A stretch of DNA of 64,000 nucleotides from Bog-756 sp963699105. Lineage in GTDB: Bacteria; Actinomycetota; Acidimicrobiia; Acidimicrobiales; RAAP-2. The notes under the pieces were generated by a model. The model was not told the origin of the DNA and did no database searches. It saw nothing but the letters and a program-made list of their open reading frames with translations. The translations under genes were made by a program, and so were the position numbers. Positions within the stretch are counted from its first letter, which is position 1. Every line of letters begins with the position of its first letter. Below are positions 16,573 through 25,272 of this stretch, piece after piece. Where the stretch lies: contig CAVOTI010000001.1 of assembly GCA_963699105.1 (NCBI GenBank), forward strand, positions 1,480,354 to 1,544,353. Direction: 5' to 3'.

Positions 16573-17837
16573 TTGCAGGTCGGTTGGGAGTGGCTGGAAG
16601 GAGGTGCCAGTGGGCAAAGAGCCGGGGATTGCGCTGTTGTTCCTCACGCAACCGGTCCCGTGCCAGCTGAGGCCGCCCTCTCAGTCGCTTGAACTTCTGC
16701 ATGGCCCACCGGACCAGATGCTGGTCGATGCGCCGTGCGAGGAAATACAACTCGGAGCGATAGAAGGCTCCGTAGTAGTTGATCCAGCCTCGGACCTGGG
16801 CATTGATGGCCTGGGCGAGGTCGGACAGGTCCGAACCGCTGCGACGGTTGAGGTGCCAGTCCCTGATCTGCTTGCCCTTCGCCTTCTTCGCCTTGGCGCT
16901 CATGGCCGGTGAGAAGTTCATGAAGAACCCCCGCCGGCCCTTCACCAGGCGACCCCGGAAGGTGTAGCCGAGGAAGTCGAAGCTGGTGTGCTCGTAGTCC
17001 TGGCGGCGTTTCGTGTCCTGGCAGTACACGATCTTCGTCTTGTCGGGGTGCAGCTCGAGTCCCAAGGACCCGAGCCGTTCAGCGAGTGCGGCCCACAGAT
17101 GCAGGGCCTTGGCCTCGGTGTCGCAGTGGATGACCACGTCATCCGCATAGCGCTCGAATGGACTGCCGGGGTGGTCCCGGTCCATCCACTTGTCGAACGC
17201 ATAGTGCATGAAGAGGTTGGCGAGCAGCGGCGAGATCGGGGACCCTTGCGGGGTTCCCTTCTCCCGTGCCACGAGGGTCCCGTCCGGCATCTGCATGGGG
17301 GCGGTGAGCCACCGTTCGATGTAGAGCAGGACCCAGCGTTCGTCGGTGTGGTGAGCGACCGCTTTGAGCAGCAGATCATGGGGAACGCTGTCGAAGAAGG
17401 CCCGGACGTCGATGTCCAACACCCAGTCCTGTCTCCAACAGCGCTGACGAGTCACGGCCAGGGCGTCATGGGCACTGCGCCCAGGACGATAGCCGTAGCT
17501 GTCTTGGTGGAAGATCGGCTCAAGCTCCTCTTCCAGCAGCATCGCTGCTGCGGTCTGGGCGATGCGGTCCACCGTGTTCGGCACCCCCAACACCCTGACC
17601 CCGGCCCCATGGTCCTTCGGTATCTCCACCGCCCGCACCGGCCCGGGGAAGTAGCTCCCCGAACTCATCCGGTTCCACAGCTTGTAGAGGTTGTCCCTCT
17701 CGTTGTCTGCGAAGCCTTCGATGCTGACGGAGTCCACGCCCGGCGCACCGCTCGTTCGCCTGGACCTTCATCCACGCCTCGTAGACGAGGCGCTTGTCGA
17801 TCTCAAACGACTTCATTCCCAACGGTGATCCGTCCAT
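16562..17837 (-). CDS. group II intron reverse transcriptase/maturase (one frameshift)
   Basis: About 424 residues when two frames are joined. It starts at ATG 17837 with GGGGGAGGAGCTG upstream. A 1-nt insertion near 17740 (GCCGGGCGTGG) splits it after QANERCAG; the main frame resumes VDSVSIEGF. It has RT fingers and palm with YRPGRSAHDAL, GTPQGSPISPLLAN and the active site FERYADDVVIHC. A maturase domain (FDFLGYTFRGR, GWINYYGAFY) follows and ends LFAHWHLLP. No HNH endonuclease is present. The stop TGA falls within intron domain V. If the indel is real, the intron cannot move without help. Confidence 0.92.
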
Positions 17838-18458
17838 CAGCTCCTCCCCCGAAGGGTTGACCGATGGGTGATCTGGCCTGCCCGGCCCCTTCGCTCCAGC
17901 CCCATTACAGGGCCTTCATCGCTACTACGAGCCGGTCCGCCTCTGTGCCTCGCATCGGTACTCTCCCCCAGGTGGCCGTGGCCACCCGGGGTTCTCCCTC
18001 TTGACGACCAGGGGGCCGACCTCACCCATTTCGACTGGCCGTTCGTATCGAGACGACAGATTCTCCTGTTCCGTGCCAGGGCCTGCAACGAGCTCACGCC
18101 ACCTTTACACCGGACACCACCAGGGCCACGAGCAGGCAGCTCCCTGGCTCCGGACACGCCGAGGGGCGTGTCCTTATCCCGAGGAAGGCGTGCGGCCTCG
18201 GTTTCGATGTCATCGTTCACATTCTCGATGCGTCAGCAGTGGTTCACACACGTTCGTCTTCTCGTCGCTCACCTGACCCGCTGGTTGCGGGCCTTCTCCG
18301 CAGTCGCTTCCCACCCCGGCTCTTGACCGGCATGACACTGCGGTGGTTTGGGATCTCCGCCTGCACGGCGAACCCGGAGGGCCTACCTCCATCCCTGGCA
18401 CAGCACGGTTCGTGCTGGCGATCTTCTACATCGTCATCACTCTCCTTTCAGGACGCAC

Positions 18459-18497
18459 CACGCCCGCATGTGCCGGTCGGTGGCAGTCGATAACCGC
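18459..18497. repeat. dispersed accessory repeat, copy B (split by the intron)
   Basis: CACGCCCGCATGTGCCGGTC, then GGTGGCAGTCGATAACCGCC. Its missing left part, TTCGACAGGTTCTCCAGG, is at 16483-16500 on the other side of the intron. Rejoined, the site has outer cores TTCGAC (16483-16488) and GTCGA (18486-18490), and inner arms GGCAC/GTGCC. It lies 20 nt after the DsbA-like gene. Confidence 0.65.
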
Positions 18498-18535
18498 CGG
18501 TTCCTATATCTCGATCGCGCGGGCAATGACCTAGA

Positions 18536-18796
18536 TTGGTGGCGGACCAAACCGTCGCCGGTCTTCGTACCGAGGCTGGCCGTGACCCCTACGACCGCGC
18601 CCTGTACGACCTCGTCGGGGAACTCTCAACTCGCAGTGAAGAGTTCCGCACCCGCTGGGCCGCCCACAATGTGCGTAAGCACTACACAGGAACGAAGCTG
18701 GTGAAGCACCCTATCGTCGGGGACCTCGACCTGACCTTCGACGTATTCAGTATCCCGGCCGACACGAACTTGATCTTGGCGGTCTACACGGCTTAG
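18536..18796 (+). pseudogene. C-terminal fragment of an XRE-family (MmyB-like) regulator
   Basis: 86 codons with no N-terminal helix-turn-helix. LRTEAGRDPYDRALYDLVGE, LSTRSEEFRTRWAAHNVR, TGTKLVKHPIVGDLDLTFD and the final LILAVYTA match the C-terminal ligand domain (MLTR_LBD) of MmyB-like regulators. Those proteins normally have about 270-290 residues. The fragment begins 39 nt after the copy-B repeat, so its front half was lost at or near that junction. Confidence 0.75.
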
Positions 18797-19013
18797 GCCG
18801 ACTCGACCCATGAAGATGCCCTCTTTTTTTGCTCTCGAGTTGGGTCTCAACCCAGAGCCTCGAAGACCAACCGCCCTCAATCGTCCAGTTTCGCATCGGC
18901 TCTGACACGAAATCGCTCGCTCTGAGCCATTCGAGTATCGAGATTGCCTCTCGGCTGAGAATAAGGAGGTCTGGAGTACCATCTGGTCGACTGGTCAGAG
19001 GAGGGCGGAAGCC

Positions 19014-19743
19014 GTGTCGATGAACCCAACCGCATCGGGCGACGGCACCTCGTCCAATCTATTTGCACGTGATCCAGCCACCGGTGCGAAATCGCCTCAC
19101 CGCCGCTCTGCGCTTGATCTGGACGATCCCCCAACTGTTCGTGCTGACATTCGTTTACATCGCAGCCTTCTTCGTCGCAATCGTCGGTTGGTTCGCCGCG
19201 CTTGTTACCGGCGAGCTTCCTGACTTCGCCGAGAACTTTCTTTCCGGTGCCCTTCGGTGGGGAGTTCGTGTTAACGGCTACCTTTACTTCCTGACCGACT
19301 CCTACCCGCCATACTCCATCGACGAGGATCTCAACTACCCGATCCACATCGCCTTCCCTGGACGCACGCCGCTCAATCGACTCGCCGTCCTATTCAGAAT
19401 CATCTTGGTGATCCCTGCATCAATCGTCGGCTCCGTGGTTGGTGCTGGCCTCGGCATTGTTTCGGTAGGCAGCTGGGCCATGATCACCTTTACCGGCAGA
19501 CTCCCGATTCCTCTTTACGAGGCAACGCGTGCGGTGAGCCGGTTCCAACTGCGCCTCGGCGGCTATTTTCTGATGCTGACCCCGGAGTACCCGTGGGGCC
19601 TCTTGGGTGATCTTCCGCCAACCGATGATGAAATGACGGCCCAGAGTAATGACTGGTCCATCCGGCTGAGCAAGGGCGGTCGCAACGCCATGATCGTGGT
19701 GATCGTGCTTGGCATCATCGAAACGATTGTCAGCAGGCGGTGA
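19014..19743 (+). CDS. DUF4389 membrane protein (likely one frameshift near the start)
   Basis: GTG 19014 has AGGAGGGCGG upstream and opens MSMNPTASGDGTSS. The DUF4389 frame starts only at 19063 (LHVIQPPVRNRLTAALRLIW). One extra A near 19054 would join them as SSIYLHVIQPP. The rest is intact: two DUF4389 units, each with a long membrane hairpin (LIWTIPQLFVLTFVYIAAFF and LAVLFRIILVIPASIVG), plus GELPDFAENFLSGALRW and YPPYSIDEDLNYP. About 240 residues, polytopic. It is a widespread actinobacterial family with no known function. Confidence 0.75.
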
Positions 19744-19881
19744 GGTCGCCCTTCTGATAAGTACCCACCCGGCTCCGGTGACGCTCCTATCAATGTCAAG
19801 CCCAATTTTGGGGCTCCGAGGTAAAGACAGCGGACACAAAAATGACGAGCCACTCGATCCCTCGAGCCAGGCCAACAGCGC

Positions 19882-20025
19882 TTAGTAGCCACCGGCGTCA
19901 GCATTGAAGGACTCGGTGCCGACGAATCGACCCAAGGGGTCCAGTGCTGCAGCCACGTGTTTGTCGAGGTGGGTATCGACACCACCCGTGATCCCGGGAG
20001 CAGCTTCTACGATGGTCATGGGCAT
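19882..20025 (-). pseudogene. N-terminal remnant of an IS110-family transposase
   Basis: Starts at ATG 20025 behind AAGGAAGG. It reads MPMTIVEAAPGITGGVDTHL, then the segment DKHVAAALDPLGRFVGT, the first DEDD-type (RuvC-like) strand of IS110 transposases with its leading Asp. It stops after about 47 codons at a TAA. The rest of the roughly 400-residue enzyme is missing. Confidence 0.75.
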
Positions 20026-20299
20026 CCCTTCCTTCCTTAGCGGTTGAGCGGTGGCACGGCCGTCCCTGATCGGAGTGACGGGCGGTCTGGCTTGTTTGAG
20101 CAAGCCGGACCAATCACCAACCTCAGAGACGGGGCGTGCCGTTGTCAATGTGCCCCTGGAGCTCGGTCGACGACGTCCGAGGACGCCTCATGACTACAAG
20201 TCAGGCCAAACCTCCCAGTGCTCCCGAAGCTATTCAGGACCAGCTGCCAAGCGATGGACCCTGGAGGCCATTGTCATTGATAGAGGACAGGCCACCACC

Positions 20300-21655
20300 C
20301 TGTTGCCTCACGTCAAATCCCGCGCCAAGGGTGATTCGTTGCCTCACGTAGAACCCCGCGCTTCGAGTTAGTGGGTGAACGCCCGGTTGACGGCCCGCGG
20401 CGGCGGTCCGGTCTTCGCCAAGGCCAGGCGTTGGAGCTGGGTGGTGAGGCGGCTGATCTCTGCCTGATGGCGGGTCGGACGGAGGGCGTTGCGGGCTCTC
20501 GTGAGGGCGGCCTGCTTGCCCGGGGCGAGGCTCCCGGCGGCCAACAGGCGCTGATAGGGGCTCCGGGCGCTGTCGTGGCGCTTGGTGACCTTGGCCCCCA
20601 CCCGGGTGCGGCTGGTGAGCTTCTGCTGGGTGAGCAGCAGGTTGGTGTAGTTCTGCTCCAGAGCCCAGATCCGGTTGAGCACGGCGAGTTCGGCCTCGGT
20701 GTCGAAACGCAGGTAGCCGACCAGCTCTCGCACATGGGTCCAGTTCTTCTGCTCCACATGGCAGCCGTCGTTCTTGTTGCCCGGTCGGGACCGGGTGAAG
20801 GTGATCCGGCGGGCGGTGCACCACTCGAGCAGGTCGGCGTTGATGAATTCGCTGCCATTGTCGGAGTCGATCCCGAGGATGGGGAAGGGGAACTGGCGAC
20901 AGCCGTGCTCGATGGCCTCGGCCACCCGGATGGCCGACTTGTTGGCCACCGACCGGTTGATCGTCCAACCGGTGGCGATGTCGGTCATGGTCAGGGTGAA
21001 GCAGAACTCCCCGAAGGAGTTGCCCCCCTCGTGGCCGACCAGGTCGATCTCGACGAAGCCAGGGACGACGTCGTCCCACTCCGACCAGGTTCTGATGGGA
21101 ATCTGGGTCTTGAGCAGGGACCCCGGCTTGGTGTGGCTCACCCCCCGGAACCCGGCCAGCACCTTGGCTCCTGTCAGCCGCCGGTCGATGGTGGCCGCGC
21201 TCATCGAGGTGAGCAGCACGGCCTCGTCGTCGGTGAGGTCGAGCTCCCCGTCCCGGCGGAGCAACGGCACCAGCACCGGGAGCATGGGGGCGAGCCGCTT
21301 GCCCGCCGGCATCCGGGCCGCCCGCCAGCACAGCTCGAGGGCGGACACCACCCGGGAGGAGTAGGTCGGCACCCGAGGGGTCGCTCACCCGCACCACCCG
21401 GACGGCACCGGCATCGACCAGGCGGGCACGGGCGTGACCCCGGTTCCATCCCGTGAGCTCCACCAATTGGCCGAGAATCACCCCCTTCTCGCCCCGGGTT
21501 CCCCGCCTGTACTGGTTGGCCAGCTTGTTCGTGACAGCACGTCGAGAACCCATCGAAAGCTCCATGGATCAGGCGTAGTCGACCCTCCGCCAGGCGCGGA
21601 TTCCTTCGTGAGGCAACGATGCCGGCTACGCGCGGGTTTCTGATGAGTCAATGCG
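20300..21655 (-). mobile_element. insertion sequence with doubled end repeats (borders approximate)
   Basis: Both ends carry CGTGAGGCAACGA: at 21607-21619 on the plus strand and at 20348-20336 in reverse. Each end has a second, weaker unit of about 36 bp beginning GCGCGGG (20303-20335 reversed, and 21635 onward). This gives two subterminal repeats per end. The transposase gene fills the interior. No clean target duplication was identified, so the borders are approximate. Confidence 0.7.
20368..21565 (-). CDS. DDE integrase-core transposase (one frameshift)
   Basis: About 398 residues after joining two frames. The N-terminus (MELSMGSRRAVTNKLANQYR, WNRGHARARLVDAG helix-turn-helix) is in one frame and the rest in another. 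An extra C in GACCCCTCGG near 21370 explains the break. The integrase core has D in FVEIDLVGHEGG, D in GIDSDNGSEF and E in HVEQKNWTHVRE. The C-terminal half (NRIWALEQNYTNLLLTQQKL) matches the ISNCY/IS1202-like integrase group common in actinobacteria. I am unsure of the exact family. Confidence 0.8.
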
Positions 21656-21742
21656 CCAGGGCGTCGGCGGGAACCTTCCAGCAGTAGAGTGCTAGCGGTC
21701 CTCTGCACTACCCCCCAGTGCACGGCGGACTCTGGGGTTGCA

Positions 21743-21784
21743 GCGGCCTCACGTCAGGTCCCCGGCGGGATGGCGTGAGGCCGC
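21743..21784. terminator. strong hairpin downstream of the zinc-ribbon gene
   Basis: An 11-bp perfect stem: GCGGCCTCACG (21743-21753) and CGTGAGGCCGC (21774-21784), 20-nt loop. No U-tail in either direction. It is 73 nt downstream of the minus-strand gene ending at 21857, so it may terminate that transcript or be another dyad element. Confidence 0.5.
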
Positions 21785-21856
21785 TCCTTCAGGACGTTTG
21801 CCGGTGCCACGAGTCGCATCATGGGTGTGTCGCACCAAACAGAGAGGCGGCTGCGT

Positions 21857-22018
21857 TCAATTCTCGGGCAAACAACCTTCGTCAGTCCATTCAGAGCCGC
21901 AGGTCTGACAACGGTGGACGAAACCGACTGGGCGGTCGTCGACACTGTGAAGTTCAGCCTCGATTCTCCATTTTTCCCTGCATATAGGACATTCCAACCT
22001 GGGACCGCTCACGCCCAT
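21857..22018 (-). CDS. small zinc-ribbon protein
   Basis: 53 residues from ATG 22018, with GGAGG 8 nt upstream; the longer open frame to 22384 is not needed. Two Cys pairs: CPIC near residue 10 and CQTC near residue 37, with W residues and the end EWTDEGCLPEN. This is a typical zinc ribbon that could bind nucleic acid or protein. No known family beyond that. It is one of the single-gene units of the accessory region. Confidence 0.7.
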   Translation of the reverse strand: MGVSGPRLECPICREKWRIEAELHSVDDRPVGFVHRCQTCGSEWTDEGCLPEN

Positions 22019-22164
22019 GGTGATGACCTCCGCCGTGACGAAGCTCCGCCAGTTCCCAAGGAAGAGGATGCGCTTCGTTGTCCGCCCAACAGTCACCAGT
22101 GTGGTCCAGTTGGCGGTCCAGTTCAAGCATTGGCAAGAGGATCGGCGCCTGGCGCCGGACTGGA

Positions 22165-22207
22165 TCCGGGCGTGCCCCAGTCGTGCCGGTCGGTGGCGAT
22201 TAGCGCC
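22165..22207. repeat. dispersed accessory repeat, copy C
   Basis: TCCGGGCGTGCCCCAGTCGT, then GCCGGTCGGTGGCGATTAGCGCC. It is intact, with no mobile element at its TCC edge. It lies 45 nt downstream of the DUF899 gene (minus strand). The right edge is GATTAGC rather than GTCGATA. Confidence 0.6.
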
Positions 22208-22251
22208 TGGCAAGCACAGGACCTTCGATAGTGGAAACCCGGTGTTATGTG

Positions 22252-22950
22252 CTAGTCCTGTGGTCCGGTCTTGTAAGCGTCGTGGTAGTTCCACCATTGA
22301 TATGGCGCAGTCTGCGGGTACCCCTCGGGCGAGTCCTCCCACTCTTCCTGACGACCTAGCGCCGTGATATCGAGGTAGTTCCAAGTCCCACCCATCTGCT
22401 CGTCGCCCCGAAGGTCGATGAAGTAGGTACGGAAGATCCGATCACCCTCCCGGATGAACGCGTTGGTACCGTGCCACTCATCGACGTCGAAGTCCTTGTC
22501 GAAGTCGTCGGTGATCGTGTACCAAGGGATGTGATCCCAGCCGTGGCGCCTTTTCAACTGCTCGATATCAGCCTGAGGGGCGCGCGATGCAAACGCAAGC
22601 GCCGTGTTTCTCGCGCGCAAGTGGCCAGGGTGCGCGACTTGGTCGGCGCCGAGAGAACAACCCACGCACGCCCGCTCGGGGTACGAGCCGCCCTCCGCCA
22701 ATGTCGTCACTTCGGGTCCGTAGAAGGCGCGGTAGACGATCAGCTGACGCAGTCCTTCGAACAGGTCCGCGAGGCTCATCCGTCCGCCTGGACCGTCGAA
22801 CCAATATTCCTTCTCAATGGCCATCCAGGGCATCCGTCGGCGTTCAGCCGCCAGCGCGTCCCGGGCGCGGACCAACTCCTTCTCCTTGGGCAGGATCTTC
22901 TCTCGGGCGGCGATCCACTCCCCCCGCGAGACGATCGGCGGTGTCTTCAT
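22252..22950 (-). CDS. DUF899 family protein
   Basis: 232 residues from ATG 22950, with GGGAGAG upstream; the frame is open to 23049. DUF899 pattern: SRGEWIAAREKILPKEKELVRARDALAAERRRMPW in outline, then KEYWFDGPGGRMSLADLFEG and QLIVYRAFYGP. The end has NYLDITALGRQEEWEDSP. This family has a thioredoxin-like fold; some relatives are annotated as dithiol-disulfide isomerases. There are two Cys in ERACVGCSLG. The function is unproven. Confidence 0.82.
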   Translation of the reverse strand: MKTPPIVSRGEWIAAREKILPKEKELVRARDALAAERRRMPWMAIEKEYWFDGPGGRMSLADLFEGLRQLIVYRAFYGPEVTTLAEGGSYPERACVGCSLGADQVAHPGHLRARNTALAFASRAPQADIEQLKRRHGWDHIPWYTITDDFDKDFDVDEWHGTNAFIREGDRIFRTYFIDLRGDEQMGGTWNYLDITALGRQEEWEDSPEGYPQTAPYQWWNYHDAYKTGPQD

Positions 22951-23070
22951 GGCTCTCCCTTCATGGGTCATCGCTACAGGCTCGCGCCCGAGCGTTTCCA
23001 AGGAAAGTGGACCCTGTGAAGGCCGTGTGAGCTGGCCTGCTCCACCCACCGTCCATGGAGAGCCGGGCGC

Positions 23071-23105
23071 CGCAATCGTGCCGTTCGTGGCCAGTCGTTA
23101 GGTGT
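23071..23105. repeat. dispersed accessory repeat, degenerate copy
   Basis: ATCGTGCCGTTCGTGGCC, then AGTCGTTAGGTG. It aligns with GTGCCGGTCGGTGGC-AGTCGATAA of copy B. It contains GTTAGGT, which fits the GTTRRRY core of true attC sites; no matching RYYYAAC partner was found nearby. It is 16 nt downstream of the nitroreductase gene stop. Confidence 0.5.
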
Positions 23106-23120
23106 CACTACCTCGACCGC

Positions 23121-23606
23121 TTACACAGACAGCGGGGTTATCCGAAACACCGGGGTCCGAGGTGCGAGCGCTTCACACTCTTCGATCGATGCGCTGCGAG
23201 ACAGCTTCAAATGCGGCCGTCCGCCTGGAGCGACTTCGGCATAACGGCGGATGATCGGTGGGCGATCCTCGATCGCCACTTCTTCAAGCCTGACGGGTTC
23301 CGCACGGCCACGGCGCAGGATCGCGACGCCATCAGCGGCGCGAATGTTCTTGACCCAGTTTGAGCTGTCACCCAGCATGGACACCAGGTACTCGACACCC
23401 TCCCAATCTGCGATGATAACTGGGAGGGTTATCGGCTGACCGCTTCGCCTGCCGATGACCTCCAGGCTGGCAGCTCGTCCAGGCATGAGACCAGCCCCGA
23501 AGACAAGACTCGAAAGACGGTTCTGCGGTTTCGCCAGCCAATTCGGCCGACCGGAGCGGTACATCCATCGCGAGTACCGCTGAAACAACTGGCCGATCGA
23601 ATCCAT
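23121..23606 (-). CDS. deazaflavin (F420)-dependent nitroreductase-like protein
   Basis: 161 residues. DDN/DUF385 fold: PNWLAKPQNRLSSLVFGAGL, LEVIGRRSGQPITLPVIIAD, and YLVSMLGDSSNWVKNIRAADG with VAILRRGRAEPVRLEEV. This matches mycobacterial Ddn-type proteins, which use F420H2 to reduce quinones or nitro groups and may act on lipids at the membrane. Start ATG 23606; no clear SD. Confidence 0.87.
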   Translation of the reverse strand: MDSIGQLFQRYSRWMYRSGRPNWLAKPQNRLSSLVFGAGLMPGRAASLEVIGRRSGQPITLPVIIADWEGVEYLVSMLGDSSNWVKNIRAADGVAILRRGRAEPVRLEEVAIEDRPPIIRRYAEVAPGGRPHLKLSRSASIEECEALAPRTPVFRITPLSV

Positions 23607-23651
23607 GAGTACAGCGTGAACTTCCAGGCCGTCTCGGCAAAGGGTCGATGG

Positions 23652-23837
23652 TCACAAGAATTGCTCAGTGCCTTCAATGTGGTCGCCCAGGCCGGTGTTA
23701 CTGGACTGCCACACTCGGTTAGCAGCAGGCAAGGAGTTGATGTCCCCCCGAGTGGTGTAGTTCCCGGGGTCCACCACTTTGAGGTGGCCGGCGTCGGTCA
23801 GCATGTTGGCCACATCAGGGAACTGGCCCGCAGTCAC
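23652..23837 (-). CDS. unrecognised short ORF, possibly a gene remnant
   Basis: 61 codons. The composition looks protein-like (FPDVANMLTDAGHLKVVDPG, then NYTTRGDINSLPAANRVW and DHIEGTEQFL), but I do not recognise the family. No ribosome site is present. It may be the tail of a broken larger gene, since the region 23840-24370 also contains damaged genes. Confidence 0.3.
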   Translation of the reverse strand: MTAGQFPDVANMLTDAGHLKVVDPGNYTTRGDINSLPAANRVWQSSNTGLGDHIEGTEQFL

Positions 23838-23874
23838 CCGTCAAGGGGTCTCGATCTACAGCCTTGCACATCGT

Positions 23875-24063
23875 CTAGATCTCGTCCCGGCGGAGCTGGG
23901 CCGCTCCCCCCGGGGTGACCGTCAGAACGTCAAGGAGATACTCGCCCCAAGGCGTGAATATTGGCCCTACCAGGGCCTCTTCGTAGGCCTTCATCCCATC
24001 GGTCGACGCTGTCGCAAAAGCCGCACTCCAATCGTGTGCTTCACCGTCGCTGCCTGCTGACAT
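23875..24063 (-). pseudogene. 5' fragment of a UbiE-type methyltransferase
   Basis: 62 codons from ATG 24063 (GGGAGG upstream). DWSAAFATASTDGMKAYEEA, then LVGPIFTPWGEYLLDVL matches the N-terminal segment of UbiE/COQ5-like SAM methyltransferases. It breaks off (TPGGAAQLRRDEI then stop) exactly where motif I (VLDVACGPG) should begin. No continuation in another frame was found. It is a truncated remnant. Confidence 0.6.
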
Positions 24064-24368
24064 GCGATCCTGGCCTCCCTGCCCGACTGTAATCACTTCC
24101 ACCACTGCTGACTTCTGGATTGGGCCATAGACGTGAGCGAAGCGCTCCGCTTCACCGCCGGAGCCGGGCTCGTAACGGTCTCGCTGCTGAGTCGTGTGGG
24201 ATCGACGACGATGGCGACCACACGCGTGTCCGGAGGAAAGTAACCCTTTCGCACTTCGTGGATCTGTCGCTCATCGCAGCAGTGAATCAATCCCTCGGGT
24301 CCGGGTTCGATCACGGAGGCGCCTGTCGGGTCAGGGTCGAGTGAATCTTCGACCAAGCAGTAGATCAA
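24064..24368 (-). CDS. DUF952 family protein (frameshifted)
   Basis: Starts at ATG 24368: MIYCLVEDSLDPD, GLIHCCDERQI, YFPPDTRVVAIVVDPTRL, typical of DUF952. The frame then breaks near 24180; a missing C in GAGACCGTTACG would restore RYEPGSGGEAERFAHVYGP and VVEVITV, the conserved end. After repair there is no stop before the methyltransferase fragment, so the two frames run into each other. DUF952 proteins are about 110 residues. The function is unknown; the conserved H suggests a catalytic or binding role. Confidence 0.65.
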
Positions 24369-24580
24369 CTCGGGCCTCGCCCTCTATTTTTCGAAATGGA
24401 CCGGCTCCCGGTGTTGAGCGACGCTCGCTTACCCCTGCGGCCACCAAACCAGAAGTGGACCAGGACAAGACCATCCGGTGCCTTGGCATACCTCGGGACT
24501 GGCCGCTCGTCCACAGCCACCAGTCTGGGGCAAGTCCTCAGCGGGTGTCTTGTGCAACTCGGGGTCGTTTGGTGCCCCAC

Positions 24581-24640
24581 TTTGACGCGGTCATAACCAA
24601 GTGGGGCATGACCCCAAGGTACCGGCCGGGGGCAGTCAAA
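24581..24640. repeat. dyad element with TTTGAC/GTCAAA cores
   Basis: 60 bp bounded by TTTGAC (24581-24586) and GTCAAA (24635-24640), a perfect 6-bp inverted repeat. A second dyad, GCCCCACTT/AAGTGGGGC (24574-24582, 24599-24607), overlaps its left side. The right half, ACCGGCCGGGGGCAGTCAAATAAGCGCC in outline, resembles the copy at 26356-26395. It lies 27 nt downstream of the SnoaL-like gene. Confidence 0.55.
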
Positions 24641-24666
24641 TAAGCGCCACTGCCCCGGCAGTTCGG

Positions 24667-25005
24667 TCAACCCTTCACGTAGGAGAGCTTCTCGGAGACA
24701 AGTCCATCACGCACTCGGAATACATCGACACCCCGGACGTGACCGTCTACCCACGAGTAGCGCCAGAGCTGCACCACGCGATCCCCCGCTACAAAGGTCT
24801 CCTCAGCATGGAAGACAGCGTGAGTGTCCTCGAAGATCGGCTGCCACACCTTGCGAATTGCGTCACGACCCTCATAGCGGGTGCCGTCAGGCGCCGGACC
24901 TGTGGACTCGAAAACACAATCGCTGGTGACAATGGCCAGTGCGGCCTCCAAGTCGTGAGCGCCCCAGGCCGCCCCAAACGAGTCGACAATCCTGAGAGGA
25001 TCCAT
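24667..25005 (-). CDS. SnoaL-like/NTF2-fold protein
   Basis: 112 residues. The NTF2-like pattern is clear: IVDSFGAAWGAHDLEAALAI at the N-terminus, DCVFESTGPAPDGTRYEGRDAIRKVWQP, and VVQLWRYSWVDGHVRGVDVFRVRDGLVSEKLSYVKG in outline. This cone-shaped fold serves as polyketide cyclase, isomerase or ligand carrier. The exact role is unknown. It is followed by the dyad at 24581-24640. Confidence 0.82.
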   Translation of the reverse strand: MDPLRIVDSFGAAWGAHDLEAALAIVTSDCVFESTGPAPDGTRYEGRDAIRKVWQPIFEDTHAVFHAEETFVAGDRVVQLWRYSWVDGHVRGVDVFRVRDGLVSEKLSYVKG

Positions 25006-25041
25006 GTTGGGTCGGGACGATGACGACCGTATCCGACTCCG

Positions 25042-25236
25042 CTAGGCCATGGCCGGTGAGACGTCCTCCAGGCCGGACCGAATCATCTCCCGAAGCTCAG
25101 GCGTGTCCTGGTGTCCATGCTTGGCCACCGTGTGTGCCACCGCGGCGTCGAGAGTCTCCTCTTCCGTCCCAGCGATGGTGAGCGTGCAACCGATGTCGTT
25201 GGGCACTTTGCGGCAATCAATCATCTTCCGGGCCAT
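25042..25236 (-). CDS. DUF1059 family small protein
   Basis: 64 residues. Pattern: KMIDCRKVPNDIGCTLTIAG, E-E-E-x-L-x2-A-x2-H-x3-K-H-G-H-x-D-T-P-E-L, typical of DUF1059 with two conserved Cys and paired His. The function is unknown. AGAGG lies upstream of ATG 25236. It is followed at 36 nt by the SnoaL-like gene. Confidence 0.82.
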   Translation of the reverse strand: MARKMIDCRKVPNDIGCTLTIAGTEEETLDAAVAHTVAKHGHQDTPELREMIRSGLEDVSPAMA

Positions 25237-25272
25237 AGCAACCTCTTTCTGATCAGGCCGGATTCGCTCCGG

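Larger units (their letters stand above)
16501..18458 (-). mobile_element. group II intron with intron-encoded reverse transcriptase
   Basis: About 1.96 kb. The 5' end on the minus strand is set at the GTGCG at 18458-18454, which matches the GUGYG rule. The 3' end follows domain VI at about 16501. Domain V and VI are recognisable (see the ncRNA entry), and the maturase gene lies between. Joining the flanks restores a continuous repeat (TCCAGG on the left with CACGCCCGCATGTGCC on the right), which supports both borders. The encoded protein lacks an endonuclease domain, as in IIC-type and other EN-minus introns. Confidence 0.85.
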
